From Macquaria australasica (Eukaryota > Chordata > Actinopteri > Centrarchiformes > Percichthyidae), in the NCBI GenBank assembly GCA_005408345.1, contig SEMN01001210.1, forward strand, positions 21,367 to 85,366: a DNA stretch of 64,000 bases. Direction: 5' to 3'. The notes under the pieces were generated by a model. That model worked only from the letters and a program-made list of their open reading frames with translations, was not told where the DNA came from and searched no databases. Positions 61,179 to 64,000 of this stretch are shown here, in pieces (within the stretch, counting starts at the first letter, position 1; each line of letters begins with the position of its first letter). A program made the position numbers and the translations under genes.

Positions 61179-62509
61179 ATGATGAACTTTACCTTGATGA
61201 CAGCTTTCATTCTCTGCAGCCTCAGTAAGTATTGGCATTAAATTACCCTCAAGTTCAAACTTATTTACTTATCACTGTCTTGTTAACTTTTATTAAGAGA
61301 TCTTGTTTACCGTCATGTTACTTTATAACATGTCTGCTGTTTGTTTCAGGCTGGATCTCTGCTTCAGTTTCTGAGACTCAGACTGTGGAGGTCCAGCCTG
61401 GTGAAGAAGTCACACTGCTGTGCTCCAACATTTCCAAATATGACACTGTAACATTCTGGTTCAGACTGGTCCATAGAACCAATATCAGCTGTATCTCTGT
61501 TATGATCAGGTCTAACAGCGATGCTCAAGTCTGTGATGGATTTCAAAATGGAAAATTTGAAATGAGATCCAACATCTCTACTGTTTTTCTGAAAATCAAC
61601 CAAGTGGATTTATTTGACTCTGGACTGTATTTCTGTGGATTTTACACACATGCACGTCCAACTTTCAGTGTTATAGATTTAAAAGTTAAAGGTAAGATTA
61701 TTGTAAAGTAAACTTATACTGCAAAACAGAGTTTGACAATTGTCTTAAAACAACATCATGTATGCAACAAAGTAGCTTTAATAATTTTGATGTAAATCTG
61801 CCAAATTAAAATCAAGACTAAAATTGTCTTCATTTCATCAAAAGGCAGCAATGGGTCACACAATGACATGGACAACAAGTATACAAGTAAGATTCTCCTC
61901 AACAAGGTAAAACAGTTTAGCTAAATTCAGTTTGGTCCTTTTTAGAGTCTAACTTAATGATTTTTCTTGTAGAAGAGTCTGACGGAATAGCAAATCTGAC
62001 AAGTGTGTTCCTGGGCGGTCTGAGTGTTCTCCTTGTAATGGTCATCATTGGTCTGGTTGTTAAAAACAGGAAACTTCAGACAGGTACTTTTTCAGAGATA
62101 CTGTGTCTATCTTATATTTGGATTGTTGCTAGTGGAAAATCTCTTCAAGGTGTGTCAATATTCTGGAAAAATGCCAAACTCCTGGTTTACCAAAGACGAT
62201 CAATGAAGTGACCAGATGTATTGTTTCTGTCACTTAGCTGATAAAGAAGAACAGAATCCAGAGCAAAGTGAGGTAAATCCAATTTTAACATTTACTTTTA
62301 TATATTGTTTTATAGAGCCCGATCAAAAAACATTTTATTGAGCTATATTGTGGGAATTAAAATCATGTCAAGTCACCACATTAAGACTGTAAATTCTCTT
62401 TTCACAGAACGTGCGCTCAGATGACCTGAACTACGCAGCAGTGACATTTCGACCAAAAGCAAAGAGAAGAGAGCTGGAGACAAATGTTATTTATGCTGCC
62501 ACCAGATAG
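61179..62509 (+). CDS. Single-V-domain inhibitory receptor, gene 7
   Basis: Predicted 225-aa receptor. Exons: leader 61179-61224 (MMNFTLMTAFILCSL; a second ATG follows in frame); V 61350-61691; stalk 61845-61886; membrane 61973-62083; short 62238-62272; tail 62408-62509. The V domain keeps C40, W52, C63, C77 and C111. It differs from genes 2-4 in the C-to-W loop (SKYDTVTFW), between C63 and C77, and after C111 (GFYTHARPTFSVIDLKVKG). The membrane exon has no charge in its core. The tail has the ITIM LNYAAV (Tyr201) and ends NVIYAATR (Tyr221). The poly(A) signal is at 62618. It is intact and the most diverged ITIM-bearing member in the right-hand array. Confidence 0.88.
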
Positions 62510-62617
62510 ACTCAGGAGGCCACTGGAACTGACGCTGTCGTATTAATGTGCTTTGGGGCTTTTGTGTGGCTTGTTGGTGAGAGGAATAACCACTCTTGAC
62601 AAAACATTTAATTCTGC

Positions 62618-62623
62618 AATAAA
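62618..62623 (+). terminator. Poly(A) signal of gene 7
   Basis: AATAAA in 'ttctgcaataaagatc', 109 bases after the stop. A second AATAAA follows block A at 62928. Confidence 0.7.
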
Positions 62624-62830
62624 GATCTGATGTTCATTCATTTGCAAGTGTCTTCATACTGCAGAACTTTATTTCTCAGCATTTCCTTACTCTCAGTCAA
62701 AGTCTTTTTAGCAACAAAACATATGACTGGTGTTTGATGTAGGACGAGCCAGTAAGAGCATTGATGTATGTCCAGAATGTCTTATAGTGAGAGTTTGATG
62801 GAGATCTGCAGCAGTGGAGGAGTGAGCGAG

Positions 62831-62912
62831 ATACACATCACTTGTTTAACAGGAAGAGACAGCACAGTGTGGTCTGAGCACAACTGAGGTGAAAATCATG
62901 AGGCCTGTTAGA
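62831..62912 (+). repeat. Block A copy 8
   Basis: ATACACATCACTTGTTTAAC, AGGAAGAGACAGCACAGTGT, GGTCTGAGCACAACTGAGG. It is almost identical to copy 1 at 121-208 and is followed by AATAAA at 62928-62933. Confidence 0.8.
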
Positions 62913-63067
62913 TCAAAGGTTTCTAAAAATAAATGTAAACATAAGCAGTAAATACTGACTGAGAAAATGAAAAGCTTCTAGAGCTGTACAGAAGTTTTGG
63001 AAAACCACACAGTACATCAATGTCAAACCGGAATATTTTAACTGTGATAGCATAACGTGTGTGAAAT

Positions 63068-63430
63068 GATATGCCACATGTCATGGATGTGTGTTCGTGG
63101 CAATAGAACTGAAGACCAAATGCAGACACTGAGGCAGAACTGGTTGAAGAAAAAGGACTTTACTTAATCAATGTTCAAATTTACAGGCTTACAGTCAGGC
63201 ATGAGAAGGCAGTCCAAACAAGCCAAATAGGTCATAAACAGGCAACAGGTGAAAACATGGGTAGCAGATATCAGGCAGAAAATCAGGAACAGGTACAGAT
63301 GGCTGGAACACAAGTGCAAACAAGAAGAACTGGCAAAGGGAAAGGGCTGTTGAGCTGGTTATATACACTAAAGAACTGATGAGGTGTGTCAACAGATGAG
63401 GATGATTTGGGAATAGAGTGCTGCAGGGAT
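63068..63430. repeat. Interspersed repeat, LTR-like or non-autonomous
   Basis: Text such as 'aggcttacagtcaggcatga', 'gaaggcagtccaaacaagcc' and 'aactgatgaggtgtgtcaac' resembles a repeat seen across percomorph genomes. The ends were not defined. Confidence 0.4.
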
Positions 63431-63710
63431 GATTTATTTTTGTAGGCCAACCTGAAAGTTAGCATCGCTCTGGATCCATTGACAAAAATCAATGGGATAT
63501 TTCAATTGGATTTTGGAATATTGCAGAAAATAAGCTCTGTAGCAAACAAAGGTTTATGATACTTACACATTTTGTTCAGCAAGATAATCTTCACAAATGA
63601 ACATCAATTTAATAATTTTTTAAGCGTAAATGCAATCACCAGAAGTAAAAAGCTAACGTTAGGCTATAAATGATCTACACCACAGTTGCATGACTTCAGT
63701 GACACCACCA

Positions 63711-63965
63711 CTAAGCTTCCAACTTGTTATTTGGTTTCACGTGCTTACTTATTCTACAAAAGCGTTTCAGAAATTTTGAGTAAAAATAGTGCACGAGCAA
63801 GAGCACGAGTATAAACACAACAAGGATGTAAAAGGGGGATGAGTGAGTAGATGAGTTTTCGTTTTGAGCGTGATGACGTTTAATGTCCCCGACAACCTCT
63901 GTAGTCTCATTAAGCCACTTGTTAGCAACCTCCTTTTTAAGAAACGTTAAAGCTTCAAAATTCAC
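63711..63965 (-). CDS. Possible terminal exon of a small membrane protein
   Basis: Open - strand frame with no ATG at its start. It reads NFEALTFLKKEVANKWLNET, an S/H/N-rich linker, a hydrophobic membrane-like run (FYILVVFILVLLLVHYFYSK) and a basic C-terminal end, stopping at 63711. A possible acceptor (acatcag) lies upstream on the - strand near the window edge. I do not recognise the protein. It may be the last exon of a gene that begins beyond 64000, or a chance frame. Confidence 0.3.
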   Translation of the reverse strand: MNFEALTFLKKEVANKWLNETTEVVGDIKRHHAQNENSSTHSSPFYILVVFILVLLLVHYFYSKFLKRFCRISKHVKPNNKLEA

Positions 63966-64000
63966 GAGTGGGGTATATACTGATGTAATTTATGTCATAG

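Noticed and set aside
1..64000. CRISPR arrays, bacterial operons, riboswitches, tRNA or rRNA genes
   Set aside because: The window is vertebrate nuclear DNA. The only tRNA-like text is in SINEs, and no evenly spaced direct-repeat array was seen.

Overview
The window looks like genomic DNA of a bony fish, probably a percomorph. It has multi-exon immunoglobulin-superfamily genes with GT-AG introns, novel immune-type receptors (NITRs, a teleost-only family), and teleost-typical mobile elements: a Rex3-type LINE, L2-like LINEs, a BEL/Pao fragment, hAT- and piggyBac-like MITEs and tRNA-like SINEs. Names rest on recognising motifs and gene architecture; no database search was possible.

Layout. About 1-7.8 kb holds the 3' flank of a gene lying upstream, an orphan tail exon (2.64-2.80 kb) and one intact single-V receptor gene (5.86-7.43 kb). 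About 8-13 kb is mostly mobile-element debris. About 13.9-34.5 kb is a NITR cluster. NITR-A (frameshifted in V), NITR-C and NITR-B (both open) run on the + strand with ITIM-bearing tails. NITR-D runs on the - strand, has almost no tail and carries an arginine in its membrane segment, as activating receptors do. About 37-62.5 kb is an array of single-V receptor genes: three recent tandem copies (genes 2, 3, 4), a copy that has lost its V exon (gene 5), a pseudogene (gene 6) and an intact diverged copy (gene 7). A degenerate Rex3 LINE sits between genes 5 and 6.

The single-V family is the most interesting content. Each intact gene has six exons joined in the same phases: leader; one V-type Ig domain with an extra cysteine pair and no J-like FGxG end; a short acidic stalk; a membrane exon; a 35-nt exon; and a tail exon. 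The tail normally carries an LNYAAL/V ITIM and a final YAATR. I cannot place it with confidence in a named teleost family (NITR, DICP, NILT, CD300-like), so it may be undescribed. Copies differ mainly between the first V-domain cysteine and the tryptophan, as expected for a diversifying CDR1-like loop. Two short conserved blocks (A and B) recur downstream of nearly every member or relic and were not seen near the NITR genes. Both contain ETS-like and RUNX-like core sequences.

Taken together, the genes would encode mostly inhibitory surface receptors plus one candidate activating NITR. The region shows the birth-and-death pattern of such clusters: tandem duplication, apparent exon conversion (NITR-A and NITR-B share a near-identical I exon), domain loss, ITIM erosion and pseudogenes.
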